Shown: positions 25,704-35,838 of the stretch, in pieces
Layout: the number at the start of each line of letters is the position of its first letter
Numbering within the stretch: position 1 is the first letter of the stretch
NCBI GenBank assembly: GCA_051418075.1
Contig: JBPRGG010000114.1
Location: 7,720-71,719, forward strand
Direction of reading: 5' to 3'
From: JBPRGG01 sp051418075
GTDB lineage: Bacteria > Bacteroidota > Bacteroidia > Cytophagales > Cyclobacteriaceae
DNA length: 64,000 nucleotides
Program-made: the position numbers and the translations under genes
Notes under the pieces: model-generated
Databases searched by the model: none
Told to the model about the DNA's origin: nothing
The model's input: the letters and a program-made list of their open reading frames with translations, nothing else

Positions 25704-28136
25704 ATGTTAAAGAATTATTTGATCGTCGCCTTCAGAAATTTGACCAAACAAAAAGCTTATGCATTTATCAATGTCTTTGGTCTGGCTATAGGTCTGGCCA
25801 GTGCCATCCTGATTTTTTTATATATTATTGATGAATTAAGTTATGATACCATCCATCAACAATCCCAAAATACCTACAGAATAGGGGCCACCCGAACTTT
25901 TGATGATGGCAATCAAACCAATATGGCAGGAGTGCCAGGGGGATGGGGACCCAAATTGATGGAACTATATCCGGAAGTGGAGAAATCTATGCGATATTTC
26001 TGGGCCGGATATCCGGCATCTGTGGCTTTCCAGGAAGCTGATAAAGTTTTATTAACCGAGGAGATCTACTGGGTTGAGCCTTCCTATCCTGAAGTGTTAT
26101 ATTTTGATGTAGTCTATGGAAATGCTGAAAAGGCCTTTGATCTGCCCAAATCAATAGTGATCACAGCATCGGCAGCCAGGCGGTTCTTTGAGGATGAAAA
26201 TCCTGTGGGTAAGACATTGGTGGTTAGACATCCGTTTGTTACTCAAAATCAGGATCTTAACTTAATGGTTTCGGCTGTAATTGCTGATTATCCTTCTAAT
26301 TCTCATCTAAAACCGGAATACCTGGTTAATTTCAATGCGCTGCGACCTTTCTTTCAGGGGCAGTTTGATCAGTATTTTTCCAATATGTCTCAAGGCTTTG
26401 TATCTACTTATATCATTACCCGGGCAGATGCAAATATTGAACAGCTCAACCAGGGACTGAAAAGCATGTCAGATGAACACATGGGGCAGCTGGCTGACCA
26501 GGTAAGTCCTTTTTTAAGAAATATCACCGATCTTCACTTTGATCAGGAAGTGAATTGGGTAAATCAAGGTGGTGGAAATATCTTGTATGTGTACATTTTT
26601 GGGTCCATCGCATTATTGATCATCGTAATCGCCTGTATCAATTATATGAACCTGGCCACAGCCAAAGCAGCCAAAAGATCCCGGGAGGTAGGCCTGAGAA
26701 AGTCGTTTGGCAGCAATAAAATACAACTGATGTTTCAGTTTTACAATGAATCATTATTGACCAGTTTGCTGTCTTTAATATTAGCCTTATTCTTAGTAAT
26801 TATCCTGTTACCCTATTTTAATGATCTGGCTCAAAAAAGCTTTACAATATCGGCCCTTTGGAATAAGTGGCTGATTTTGTCCCTCCTGGGTATTTTATTA
26901 TTTGTAACCTTTGTCTCAGGCAGTTACCCAGCCATATATTTGTCACGGTTTAAACCATCTGATGTGCTCAAAGGTCAGTTTAGCTCCGGAAAAGGGGCAG
27001 AGCGATTTCGAAAGGTACTGGTAGTGACCCAGTTTGTTATTTCCATGGTGTTTATTATTTCCACAATCTTTATTTTACGCCAGATGAAGTTTATTCAAAG
27101 TTCAAAACTGAATGAAAGCGGAGATCAAATCGTCTCGATCAGATATGGAGGGATAGCTCCGGCTAATAAGTACCAGACCTTTAAAAATCAGACCCTACAG
27201 GAAGCTGCTGTTGATGATATGACCTTGGGTAACCACTTGCCCAGGCTGGATTATTTTGGCAGCATCAATAATACTATTCAGTTTCCTGATGTGAATAATG
27301 AAGAGTATCAGTGGAGCCAGTTAAATGTTGATTTTGAATTTCCCCAAACATTTGAGCTTGAAATAATAGCCGGACGTGATTTTGATCAGTCAAATGTGGC
27401 CGATTCTTCAGCCTATTTACTTAATCAGACGGCTGTGCAAGCCCTGGGATTATCTCCGGAAGAGGCTGTGGGGCTTGAAATACTGGAAGTACAACCAGGA
27501 ATTAATGGAAAGATCATTGGTGTGGTAGAAGATTTTCCCTTCAGAAGTATGCATCAGGCCATTGGTCCACTGGTTATCAGCGGCAGGCCTCATCCAGTAG
27601 ATAGGATAGTATATGTAAAACTTCCGGCTGCGCGGGTTCAGACCACACTATCAGCTCTGGAAAAAAGCTGGAAGCAGGTATTTCCCGGCATAGGTTTTGA
27701 TTACTGGTTCCTCGATCAGGAATTTGGACGTATGTACGCCTCAGAGGCAAAAATGGCAGATCTTACCCGTAGTTTTTCTATACTGACCATCTTGATTGCC
27801 TCCCTGGGCTTATTTGGACTGGCCTCTTACACAGCCGAGCAGAAAACCAAAGAGGTGGGGGTGAGAAAAGTATTAGGTGCCAGTATACCCCAGATTCTAT
27901 TTTTGCTGATCATTTCTTTTCTAAAAATATTGGTTATCGCCTGTTTATTTGCTGTTCCACTAGCCTATTTACTGATGAATAACTGGTTGCAAAATTTTGT
28001 GTATCATGTTCCGCTGGATGGAGTGGTATTCTTGTTTTCAATTTTGGGTATATTTCTGCTAACTATAATCACAGTGGCTTATGAAATCATAAAGGTATCC
28101 GCCATTAATCCGGTGAATGCTTTAAGGTATGAATAG
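25704..28136 (+). CDS. MacB/FtsX-type ABC transporter permease
   Basis: 810 residues with two MacB_PCD-FtsX halves. The N-terminal motif LKNYLIVAFRNLTKQKAYAF is typical of Bacteroidota ABC permeases of this class. The first membrane helix is at ~20-42, a periplasmic domain follows to ~280, and three helices of FtsX lie at ~285-425 (ACINYMNLATAKAAKRSREV motif). A second helix, periplasmic domain and FtsX block end the protein (ASLGLFGLASYTAEQKTKEV, VRKVLGAS, NPVNALRYE). The partner ATPase is not adjacent. The family usually works in export of peptides or antimicrobials or in lipoprotein/envelope stress functions; the substrate is unknown here. Confidence 0.9.
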   Translation: MLKNYLIVAFRNLTKQKAYAFINVFGLAIGLASAILIFLYIIDELSYDTIHQQSQNTYRIGATRTFDDGNQTNMAGVPGGWGPKLMELYPEVEKSMRYFWAGYPASVAFQEADKVLLTEEIYWVEPSYPEVLYFDVVYGNAEKAFDLPKSIVITASAARRFFEDENPVGKTLVVRHPFVTQNQDLNLMVSAVIADYPSNSHLKPEYLVNFNALRPFFQGQFDQYFSNMSQGFVSTYIITRADANIEQLNQGLKSMSDEHMGQLADQVSPFLRNITDLHFDQEVNWVNQGGGNILYVYIFGSIALLIIVIACINYMNLATAKAAKRSREVGLRKSFGSNKIQLMFQFYNESLLTSLLSLILALFLVIILLPYFNDLAQKSFTISALWNKWLILSLLGILLFVTFVSGSYPAIYLSRFKPSDVLKGQFSSGKGAERFRKVLVVTQFVISMVFIISTIFILRQMKFIQSSKLNESGDQIVSIRYGGIAPANKYQTFKNQTLQEAAVDDMTLGNHLPRLDYFGSINNTIQFPDVNNEEYQWSQLNVDFEFPQTFELEIIAGRDFDQSNVADSSAYLLNQTAVQALGLSPEEAVGLEILEVQPGINGKIIGVVEDFPFRSMHQAIGPLVISGRPHPVDRIVYVKLPAARVQTTLSALEKSWKQVFPGIGFDYWFLDQEFGRMYASEAKMADLTRSFSILTILIASLGLFGLASYTAEQKTKEVGVRKVLGASIPQILFLLIISFLKILVIACLFAVPLAYLLMNNWLQNFVYHVPLDGVVFLFSILGIFLLTIITVAYEIIKVSAINPVNALRYE

Positions 28137-28213
28137 CATTTCCTTCAATTAATTTTAGTAGCTGATATAACTTTTAATTTATAATAAGAGTTACATAGGC
28201 AAATGTAAATTGT

Positions 28214-29584
28214 ATGCTCAATAATATTCTGGATGCTATAGGTAACACACCACTTGTCAAAGTCAATCATTTTAATGCCGGGCCATGTGATTTGTATTTA
28301 AAGCTGGAAAATCAGAATCCTGGGGGGTCGATAAAAGATCGTATTGCCCTGTACATGATCAATGATGCCGAAGAAAAAGGCATTTTAAAGCCAGGTGGTG
28401 AAATTATCGAAGCTACTGCGGGTAACACAGGCTTGGGGTTGGCATTGGTGGCCGGTATTAAAGGGTACAAACTTACCCTGGTGATACCAGATAAAATGAG
28501 TCAGGAAAAGATCCATCATTTAAAAGCAATGGGAGTGGAAATTGTAGTTACCCGGTCTGACGTAGGTAAAGGACATCCGGAATACTACCAGGATCTGGCC
28601 GAAAAAATGGCCACAGAGCGCGGTGCTTATTTCATTAATCAATTCAGGAATAAGGCAAATCCCTTGGCCCATTACAAAACGACGGGGCCGGAGATCTGGC
28701 ACCAGACGGATCAAAAAGTAGATGCTATCGTTCTGGGTGTTGGCTCATCTGGCACATTGGCTGGCTTAACCCGGTTTTTTAAAGAAACAAAACCTGATAT
28801 GGAATTTGTTTTGGCTGATCCTGAAGGTTCTATTCTGGCCGATTATGTGAATAAAGGAGAAATTCCCAAAGAAGTAGGTTCCTGGTATGTAGAAGGAATT
28901 GGGGAAGACTTTATTCCTGAAATTGCAGATTTCTCCATGACCAGGCAAGCTTATAGTATATCAGATCGTGAAAGTTTTGAAACTGCCCGTCAACTGCTAA
29001 TCAAAGAAGGTATATTTGCCGGATCATCTTCCGGTACCCTATTAGCTGCAGCTTTGAAATATTGCCAGGCTCAGCAATCAGCTAAAAACGTGGTGACCTT
29101 TGCCTGTGATTCCGGCAATAAATATCTCACCAAAATGTTTAATGATCTATGGATGAAGGATCACGGATTGATCAACCGGGTGAAATATGGCAATTTAAGG
29201 GATCTGATTTTTCGGCGCAGAGAAAACAATGAAATAGTTATTTTATCACCGGAAGATACTATTCAGACCACCTATTTAAAAATGAAGAAAAATGATATTT
29301 CTCAACTGCCGGTGTTGCAGGATGATGAGGTAGTAGGCCTGGTAGATGAATCTGACTTGCTACTGGCTATCTCGAGTAATCTGAATAATTTTAATGTAAA
29401 AGTAGGGGATATAATGAGTAAAAACATTGTAACTATTGCTCCACAGGCCACAGAATCAGCATTGTTGGATATCCTAAAACGTGATTACGTGGCTGTTGTT
29501 CAGTCTGAAGAGGGCTATTTTTATGGCATGATCACAAAAATTGATTATCTGACCTATCTTAATTTGCAAAAACAGGTACTTTAA
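28214..29584 (+). CDS. PLP-dependent cystathionine beta-synthase with C-terminal CBS pair
   Basis: 456 residues. Fold-type II PLP core in residues 1-310: the PLP Lys is K41 in NPGGSIKDR, substrate loop EATAGNTGLGLA, and GSSSGTLLAA phosphate-type loop. A linker precedes two CBS motifs at ~335-456 (DDISQLPVLQDDEVVGLVDESD-type first motif; second at VGDIMSKNIVTIAP). This matches cystathionine beta-synthase (serine + homocysteine) more than the shorter cysteine synthases, but the reaction cannot be separated from O-acetylserine sulfhydrylation by reading alone. The CBS pair probably senses S-adenosylmethionine or adenylates. Single gene; no cystathionine gamma-lyase next to it. Confidence 0.88.
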   Translation: MLNNILDAIGNTPLVKVNHFNAGPCDLYLKLENQNPGGSIKDRIALYMINDAEEKGILKPGGEIIEATAGNTGLGLALVAGIKGYKLTLVIPDKMSQEKIHHLKAMGVEIVVTRSDVGKGHPEYYQDLAEKMATERGAYFINQFRNKANPLAHYKTTGPEIWHQTDQKVDAIVLGVGSSGTLAGLTRFFKETKPDMEFVLADPEGSILADYVNKGEIPKEVGSWYVEGIGEDFIPEIADFSMTRQAYSISDRESFETARQLLIKEGIFAGSSSGTLLAAALKYCQAQQSAKNVVTFACDSGNKYLTKMFNDLWMKDHGLINRVKYGNLRDLIFRRRENNEIVILSPEDTIQTTYLKMKKNDISQLPVLQDDEVVGLVDESDLLLAISSNLNNFNVKVGDIMSKNIVTIAPQATESALLDILKRDYVAVVQSEEGYFYGMITKIDYLTYLNLQKQVL

Positions 29585-29588
29585 TCAA

Positions 29589-30110
29589 TTAAGGTTGGGC
29601 ATTTTCAGCAATTTGCTCTATTTTATCTTGTTTTTTCAATGGTTTCTCCAGCTTTTTCACGGTAAAGTCAATTTCAAGTCGATGGGCATATTTTTTTAAG
29701 CTATTTAATCGCATGGGCACTGACAATACAGTAAAAATCTTATTGATATCTATATGCACTGATGAAGTAGTAAATTTTATATAATGGGAAATATCTGTAC
29801 CATTGTCCTGTACTTTCAACTTGTTTTTTAACAGGTTAAGTATCAATACGAACACGATTTTTTTGGCCAGATCTACAAAAATATTCTTGAAGTGAACCGA
29901 TAGGACCAATTCTTCTCCATCAAAGCTTTTAAAACGAAGATAAACCCTGCTTTTTATGTTTAAAAAAGAAACCTTCATTTTATATACTGATACTTTAATG
30001 CCATCCTCCAGGGGAAAAATTTCAAAGTCCAGTTTTTCATTGGTTTGCTCCTTAACTACATAAAAATTAGCTAAATCGGCAATTTCATCAAATGTAAATG
30101 AAAAAATCAT
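29589..30110 (-). CDS. Hypothetical protein, 173 residues
   Basis: Not recognised. No signal peptide. The sequence is rich in beta-prone stretches (KLDFEIFPLEDGIKVSVYKM, KSRVYLRFKS) with one hydrophobic run near residues 85-95 (KIVFVLILNLL) flanked by lysines, which could be an amphipathic or membrane-associating helix. The C-terminal 20 residues are charged and polar (KKLEKPLKKQDKIEQ). It converges on the CBS-domain enzyme, stops 5 bases from it, and is divergent from the TPR gene. Confidence 0.7.
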   Translation of the reverse strand: MIFSFTFDEIADLANFYVVKEQTNEKLDFEIFPLEDGIKVSVYKMKVSFLNIKSRVYLRFKSFDGEELVLSVHFKNIFVDLAKKIVFVLILNLLKNKLKVQDNGTDISHYIKFTTSSVHIDINKIFTVLSVPMRLNSLKKYAHRLEIDFTVKKLEKPLKKQDKIEQIAENAQP

Positions 30111-30152
30111 AATAAATCGTTTATAAATCCTTTATAATATATGTCACAATTG

Positions 30153-30177
30153 CCTATTTTGTTTTAAATAAAATAGG
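30153..30177. promoter_or_regulatory. Inverted repeat in the divergent gap
   Basis: CCTATTTT (30153-30160), nine-base spacer, AAAATAGG (30170-30177). It is placed between the divergent hypothetical and TPR genes where an operator would be expected. AT-rich arms make chance formation possible. Confidence 0.4.
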
Positions 30178-30236
30178 TTTACTTTTTGGAACTACTGGAG
30201 CGCCATTGAGGTTTTTATAAAAATCAGCCTTAGCAC

Positions 30237-31532
30237 ATGATTATTAAACGATTATTTCTGTCAGCAGTTTTTTATCTTTTTGTCTGGAGCTCTATATCTG
30301 TCAGCCAGGCCCAATCAGATACCACAGTTTATTTTAAGTCTGAAAATACCTATCAGGATAAATCCAATGCTTTTAAAAGACGGGAAGCCCAAAAGATTTG
30401 TCAGATAGGCAATAAAAGGTATGATCAAGGTGCTTATGCAGATGCTATTCAGTATTTTGATGAAGCCCTTGCCCTTGACCCAGGTTGCACAGATGCCTAT
30501 TTTACCAGAGCAGCAGCAAGAGAGCAACTGGATGACCTTTCCGGCGCGGTGAATGACTATACGGCTTTGATCGAACTGGAACCACAGATGAATGAGGCTT
30601 ATTTTAAGCTTGCCCTGATACACTTTAAGCAGGAAAATTATATAGCGGCTATTGCTGATCTGGAAAGGTTGCTTCAACTACCGAGTTCCAATACTCAGGC
30701 AATATTTTTTAAAGGAGTAAGGTATGCTGAGAATGCTGAAACGGCTTTCCATGGGATCATTTCCATGTATTCCAAAGAAGCTGACATTTACAATTATTTA
30801 GGTTTATCCCGAACCGCTGTAAAAGATTTTCAGGGTGCTGTAGCTGCATTTGACCAGGCTATTGCCCTGAATGATAAAGATCCCAACTTGTATATTAATC
30901 GTGGAATGACCTGGAAAAAGTGGGGTGAGATGGAGAAGGCGCAAAAAGATTTTCAGGCAGCTTTAGCCATAGATCCTGGTAATGATTTAGCCCTGATGAA
31001 TTTATCAGCTGACCTGACCGATCGCGAAAAAAATGATTTGTTGCTTTCTACATATGATCAGGCATTGGCAGGTAATAAAAACCTTGTTATAGCTTACATA
31101 AACCGGGGAAATATTAATTTTGAATTAGGTAATTATCAGAAAGCATTGACAGACTTTGATTCTGCTGTTTTTCTGGATGACAAGGATGCCAACAATTTTT
31201 TAAATCGTGGCATGGCTTATGCGAAATTAAGGAAATATTCAAGAGCCCTTCAGGATTATCAGCAAGCATTGGTTTTGGATCCCAATAATGCCAAAACCTA
31301 TAAATTGATCGGTAATGTTCATTTTAAATTAAAGGATTTTGAAGAGGCCGTTCATTTTTATAGCAATTCCATAGGATTATTCAGTTATGATGCGCAAACC
31401 TTTTACAATCGGGGTATCAGTCTGTATTATTTATCTGAACAGGTTGAAGCCTGTCAGGACCTGCAACGCGCATTTGAACTGGGGTTAACCCAGGCTAAAA
31501 AATTCATCTTAAAGAATTGTCTTGATCAATAA
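30237..31532 (+). CDS. Secreted TPR repeat protein
   Basis: 431 residues. Signal peptide to ~26 (SISVSQAQ), then about ten TPR units (for example YDQGAYADAIQYFDEALALD, LSGAVNDYTALIELEP, AVAAFDQAIALNDKDPNLYI, YSRALQDYQQALVLDPNNAK), giving a right-handed superhelix for protein binding in the periplasm. There is a slightly irregular stretch at ~150-185 between TPR blocks. The last bases overlap the convergent phosphopantetheinyl transferase gene by 7. Partner unknown. Confidence 0.88.
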   Translation: MIIKRLFLSAVFYLFVWSSISVSQAQSDTTVYFKSENTYQDKSNAFKRREAQKICQIGNKRYDQGAYADAIQYFDEALALDPGCTDAYFTRAAAREQLDDLSGAVNDYTALIELEPQMNEAYFKLALIHFKQENYIAAIADLERLLQLPSSNTQAIFFKGVRYAENAETAFHGIISMYSKEADIYNYLGLSRTAVKDFQGAVAAFDQAIALNDKDPNLYINRGMTWKKWGEMEKAQKDFQAALAIDPGNDLALMNLSADLTDREKNDLLLSTYDQALAGNKNLVIAYINRGNINFELGNYQKALTDFDSAVFLDDKDANNFLNRGMAYAKLRKYSRALQDYQQALVLDPNNAKTYKLIGNVHFKLKDFEEAVHFYSNSIGLFSYDAQTFYNRGISLYYLSEQVEACQDLQRAFELGLTQAKKFILKNCLDQ

Positions 31533-32191
31533 TTGTAACATACATAAAAATGCCCCACTTTTTGATATTTTAGCTGAAAAGAAAGTTGCTTCTGACTAAA
31601 TAGGATTTGACCGGTTAATTTTCCTTCATCACTCCAGGAGGAGGCAGGCTCAATCTGAATATGCTCTTTAAATATCAGTTTGCCCTGGCCATATGCTTTA
31701 TAAAGGCTTTCTTTGGCACACCAGTAAATACATAATTTATCCAGATCATCTTGCACGATTTCCTGCTCAGATAAAGACAGGAACTTATTTTTAACCTTAA
31801 GCAGCTTTGGTTGAACCAGTTCTATATCAATTCCTATGGCTTTTCGGGTATTATAAATGGCTACTGACATAGGATAGCTGTGAGCCAGGGAAATATGATG
31901 GTTTATGCTCGGCAGGAAGGGTTTTCCCCGTTGATTCTTAATTAAATATTGAGGTTCCAGCCCAATTTGTTGTAATAATTGGTTTAGGGCTATTCGGGCA
32001 GATAGCCATTCCACTTTTTTCTGATGATTTGTGATTTGTTTATATTCAAAAAACTGCCCTTCTGATAGATACAGTTCTGATAGCATTTCATCCGCATTGG
32101 TATCAGGCTCAATTTGCCACAAGATCCAGGCAGCCGCTTTATTTATTTGTTCTATCTTAACCTTTCCCATGCTGTCAATGATCATCATCAA
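31526..32191 (-). CDS. 4'-phosphopantetheinyl transferase (Sfp-like)
   Basis: Transfers phosphopantetheine from CoA to a carrier-protein serine. 221 residues. The two signature motifs are present: GIDIELVQPK (residues ~113-122; Asp and Glu for Mg) and WCAKESLYKAYG (~156-167). The N-terminal half has the usual weakly conserved duplicate. The start is uncertain: ATG at 32191 gives an extra MMMIIDS, and a second ATG 21 bases later is equally possible. No PKS/NRPS or acp gene is adjacent, so it may serve fatty-acid ACP or a remote cluster. The 3' end overlaps the TPR gene by 7 bases. Confidence 0.9.
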   Translation of the reverse strand: MMMIIDSMGKVKIEQINKAAAWILWQIEPDTNADEMLSELYLSEGQFFEYKQITNHQKKVEWLSARIALNQLLQQIGLEPQYLIKNQRGKPFLPSINHHISLAHSYPMSVAIYNTRKAIGIDIELVQPKLLKVKNKFLSLSEQEIVQDDLDKLCIYWCAKESLYKAYGQGKLIFKEHIQIEPASSWSDEGKLTGQILFSQKQLSFQLKYQKVGHFYVCYNY

Positions 32192-32277
32192 GACCAGGTA
32201 GTTGTTGTTGTTCTCGAAATAGATCGGCTATAGTTTTATTGCCTTATTCAACACCCAATTTTTAGAATATTATCTTT

Positions 32278-34149
32278 TTATTTTCTACCTGGTTTTGTTT
32301 TTTTGTCATCATTAGCTGTTTTCATAGCTTCTTCCAGACGAAGTTGAAACTTGGATTTCTTTTTGCTTTTACTCCTTAACTTATTATCTTCCATGATGGC
32401 CTTGATCTTGTCTTCATCAACAAATTTTCTGATCAGGGCTTGTTGTCCAAATGTGAAGATGTTGGATAAGAAATAATAATAGGTAAGCGCAGCTGAAAAC
32501 TTATTTAAAACAAACATGAATATTATGGGCATTAAATAGCCAAACGACTTCATCGGTCCTTGTACTGAAGATACCTGATTATTAGACCAGGTGTACAATA
32601 TGGTAGAAACTGTCATAAGCAGGGTAAAAAGAGAAATATGGTTGCCGTACAAGGAGCTTAGTATTGGAATATTGGCATTCCATGAAATGATCGAGTCATA
32701 AGTGGATAAGTCATCAGCCCACAAAAAGGATTCCTGTCTTAATTCAATGGAATTAGGAAAGAAATAGAACATGGCAAACAAGATGGGCATCTGGAGCAAC
32801 ATGGGTACGCAGCCACTCAATGGATTTACCCCGGCTTTTTGATAAAGCTTCATTTGCTCACTCTGTATTTTTTGCATGTCATTACCGTACTCCTCTTTCA
32901 ATGTATCCAGTTCCGGCTTCAGGATCTTGGTTTTGGCCATAGAAATGTATGACTTATAAGAAAGAGGAGACAGGATCAAACGAATGATGATAACCAGCAG
33001 GAATATGATCAGCCCATAGTTACTGGTGAACCTTTCCAGAAAATGAAAGATTGGAATGATCAGGAATTTATTGACCATGTTTACCGGGGTCCAGCCCAAA
33101 TATACATTTTTGGAAAAGCCATCGGTTACTTTTTTCAATATCTGGTAATTGTTAGGACCAAAGTAATAAGTAAAATCATATTCCTGAGCATCCAGGTTGG
33201 CCAATGGTATATTTAACAGCATCTCCGCTTTTTTAACGGTACTGCTATCCATGGGATTGACGGTGGTTTTAATGAACCCCTGGCTGAAATAATCATCAGC
33301 AATAATGGCAGAAGTAAAAAACTTTTGCTTCATGGCTACCCATTTTATTGGCGCAGTAATTTCTTCCTGTTCCGGATCCAGCGACCGTTCTTTGAGATCT
33401 TCAAAGGAACCTTCTGCGGTAAAATAAGTGATGGTTGTTTTATACCGGCTTTCCTCTACGTTTTTTTCCAATAATTTAATATCATTTATCCAATGGTAGA
33501 CTAAATGATCTTCATTGAGCATACCTTCCAAACCTTCAGTGTTAATTGCATATTTGAGCTGGTAAGCATCCGGAGCCAACTGATATGTTTGAACCAGCGA
33601 ACGATTTCCTGCCAGGTTCAGCCTGAAAACGATTTTAGCGGTATCGCCTTCAGAAGCAACTTCAGTGATTTGGTCTGCCTCAAAAAAAAGTTGGGTCAGA
33701 TCAATTTCTTTATTTTCTACATTCAGCAAAAAAGAAAAACGACTGCTTTGTTCATTGATTAAAATCAAAGGCTCCTTTTCATAGGTCTTAAAGTTTTTTA
33801 ATTCAACTTTTTTGATTTTTCCACCTTGATTAGAAAATATGATCTTGATTAAATTATTTTCCAGTGTAAATTCCTGAGCTTCTCCCTGAGCAGCTTGTGC
33901 AAACATGCCATACCGCCTTTGGTTTTCAATTCCGGCCAATGAATCCTGGTTCATCGGATTAATAGTATCTGCTGGTGAAACGGAAGGTGTAATATCTTCT
34001 GTTTGCGCTTCCTCCACTGGTTTAGTGACTTCTTCCTGCTCAACTAGCTCCTGGGGCTGGTCTACCGGAGGAGTAGGGGCAAAAAACTTGAAATACACGA
34101 TAAACAATAGTGCAATCAGTACTAAACCTATTGCTTGGTTTTTATCCAT
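32278..34149 (-). CDS. yidC: Membrane protein insertase YidC
   Basis: Inserts and folds inner-membrane proteins with or without SecYEG. 623 residues, Gram-negative long form: N-terminal helix (QAIGLVLIALLFIVYFKFF), large periplasmic beta domain (~60-355), then the conserved core helices (LIIFLLVIIIRLILSPLSYKSYISM, then CVPMLLQMPILFAMFYFFP and a late FMFVLNKFSAALTYYYFLSN region). The tail is basic (KSKKKSKFQLRLEEAMKTA), as expected for ribosome contact. Two bases downstream of pyrG; this pyrG-yidC order is common in Bacteroidota. Confidence 0.96.
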   Translation of the reverse strand: MDKNQAIGLVLIALLFIVYFKFFAPTPPVDQPQELVEQEEVTKPVEEAQTEDITPSVSPADTINPMNQDSLAGIENQRRYGMFAQAAQGEAQEFTLENNLIKIIFSNQGGKIKKVELKNFKTYEKEPLILINEQSSRFSFLLNVENKEIDLTQLFFEADQITEVASEGDTAKIVFRLNLAGNRSLVQTYQLAPDAYQLKYAINTEGLEGMLNEDHLVYHWINDIKLLEKNVEESRYKTTITYFTAEGSFEDLKERSLDPEQEEITAPIKWVAMKQKFFTSAIIADDYFSQGFIKTTVNPMDSSTVKKAEMLLNIPLANLDAQEYDFTYYFGPNNYQILKKVTDGFSKNVYLGWTPVNMVNKFLIIPIFHFLERFTSNYGLIIFLLVIIIRLILSPLSYKSYISMAKTKILKPELDTLKEEYGNDMQKIQSEQMKLYQKAGVNPLSGCVPMLLQMPILFAMFYFFPNSIELRQESFLWADDLSTYDSIISWNANIPILSSLYGNHISLFTLLMTVSTILYTWSNNQVSSVQGPMKSFGYLMPIIFMFVLNKFSAALTYYYFLSNIFTFGQQALIRKFVDEDKIKAIMEDNKLRSKSKKKSKFQLRLEEAMKTANDDKKTKPGRK

Positions 34150-34151
34150 AA

Positions 34152-35792
34152 TTAGCTTTTAATTAAAATTTTTTCTTCTTTTTCTTTTTGAAAATCAATG
34201 GCTGCCTTCACAAATCTAACAAATAATGGATGAGGATTTTGTACAGTGCTCTTCAACTCCGGATGAAACTGCGTGCCAATAAACCAGGGATGATCCACCA
34301 GTTCCACCATTTCAACCAGGTTTGAATCCGGGTTTATTCCGGAGGCAATCATACCGGCTTTTTCAAAATCATCTAAGTACTTGTTGTTAAATTCATAACG
34401 ATGGCGATGTCTTTCCTGAATTTTAGTCTTGCCATAGACCTGGTACGATTTGGTTCCTTTTTTCAAATTGCAGGGATATGCACCCAACCTCATAGTACCA
34501 CCTTTGGTGGTGATCTTTTTTTGGTCTTCCATCAGGTCAATGACCGGATCTGGTGCATCTTCTTCGAGTTCAGTGGAGCAGGCATCTTTTAGTTGCAAAA
34601 CATTTTTGGCAAATTCAATCACAGCACATTGCATGCCCAGGCAAATTCCAAAAAAAGGAATCTTGTTTTCCCGGGCGTATCTGGCTGCTTCTATTTTGCC
34701 ATATATTCCTCTTTCCCCAAATCCTGGGGCTACCAATATGCCCTGCAGGTTCTGAAGCTTGTTTTCAACATTTTCAGCCGTAATGGTTTCAGATGAAATG
34801 TATTTTAGATTGATTTTGCATTCGTTTTCTGCTCCTGAGTGGACAAAGGCTTCAGAAATGGATTTATAGGCATCCGGCAACTCAACATATTTGCCTACCA
34901 GACCTATATTGACCTCACTGGTTGGATTTTTAAGCCTTCCCAAAAACTCCTTCCATTTTTCAATTTGGGGTTCTTTTTTGGCAGGCAATTTCAATTTACT
35001 TAGCACCCGTTCATCCAGCTTTTCTTTTCTCATCAGCAATGGTACATCATAAATGGTTTCTGCATCCATGGCTTCAATTACTGAATTGATATTGACATTA
35101 CAGAATAGAGCAATTTTTTTCCTGATGTCTGAAGGTAAATGATGTTCGGTGCGGCAAACTAAAATATCCGGCTGGATTCCTGCCTCCAGTAATTGTTTTA
35201 CCGAATGCTGGGTCGGTTTGGTTTTCAATTCCCCTGCTTTTTGCAGATAAGGTACCAGGGTTAAATGAATAACGACATGATTATTAGAACCCAGATCCCA
35301 AAGGGACTGCCTTACAGATTCAATAAAAGGCAAAGACTCAATATCCCCAACACATCCTCCTATTTCGGTGATGACAATATCATAATTACCTGTTTCACCC
35401 AGCAAAAAGAAATTTCTTTTGATTTCATCTGTAATATGAGGCACTACTTGTACGGTCTTTCCCAGGTAATCACCTTCTCTTTCCTTGGTGATTACATTAT
35501 AATATATCCTACCGGTAGTAACGTTATTGGCTTGTGAGGTAGAAATATTCAGAAATCTTTCATAATGACCAAGATCCAGGTCCGTTTCAGCTCCATCATC
35601 GGTAACATAGCATTCCCCGTGTTCATATGGATTCAAAGTACCCGGATCAATATTGATATAGGGGTCAAATTTTTGAATGGTCACTGAAAATCCTCTGGCG
35701 CTTAGAAGTTTACCTAAAGATGCTGAAATAATACCCTTTCCCAAAGATGAGGTCACTCCACCTGTCACAAAAATATATTTAGTAGATGCCAT
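34152..35792 (-). CDS. pyrG: CTP synthase
   Basis: ATP- and glutamine-dependent amination of UTP to CTP. 546 residues. N-terminal synthase: FVTGGVTSSLGKGIISASLG (5-25), QKFDPYINIDPGT, GECYVTDDGAETDLDLGHYERF, EIGGCVGDIESLPF. C-terminal glutamine amidotransferase: APGFGERG and the nucleophile FFGICLGMQCAVIEFA, ending with the HPWFIGTQFHPELKS triad region. First gene of the pyrG-yidC operon. Confidence 0.98.
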   Translation of the reverse strand: MASTKYIFVTGGVTSSLGKGIISASLGKLLSARGFSVTIQKFDPYINIDPGTLNPYEHGECYVTDDGAETDLDLGHYERFLNISTSQANNVTTGRIYYNVITKEREGDYLGKTVQVVPHITDEIKRNFFLLGETGNYDIVITEIGGCVGDIESLPFIESVRQSLWDLGSNNHVVIHLTLVPYLQKAGELKTKPTQHSVKQLLEAGIQPDILVCRTEHHLPSDIRKKIALFCNVNINSVIEAMDAETIYDVPLLMRKEKLDERVLSKLKLPAKKEPQIEKWKEFLGRLKNPTSEVNIGLVGKYVELPDAYKSISEAFVHSGAENECKINLKYISSETITAENVENKLQNLQGILVAPGFGERGIYGKIEAARYARENKIPFFGICLGMQCAVIEFAKNVLQLKDACSTELEEDAPDPVIDLMEDQKKITTKGGTMRLGAYPCNLKKGTKSYQVYGKTKIQERHRHRYEFNNKYLDDFEKAGMIASGINPDSNLVEMVELVDHPWFIGTQFHPELKSTVQNPHPLFVRFVKAAIDFQKEKEEKILIKS

Positions 35793-35830
35793 AAGTAGTT
35801 TTAATGTTCAATCTGTTAACTTATGGGATA

Positions 35831-35838
35831 CAAAGGTA
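35831..35838 (-). promoter_or_regulatory. -7 box for pyrG-yidC
   Basis: Minus-strand TACCTTTG matches TAnnTTTG, about 39 bases before the pyrG ATG. No matching -33 element was seen. Confidence 0.45.

Noticed and set aside
32193..32293. 9-base inverted repeat accaggtag / ctacctggt around the yidC 3' end
   Set aside because: 83-base separation and short arms make chance likely; no T-tract placement fits termination.
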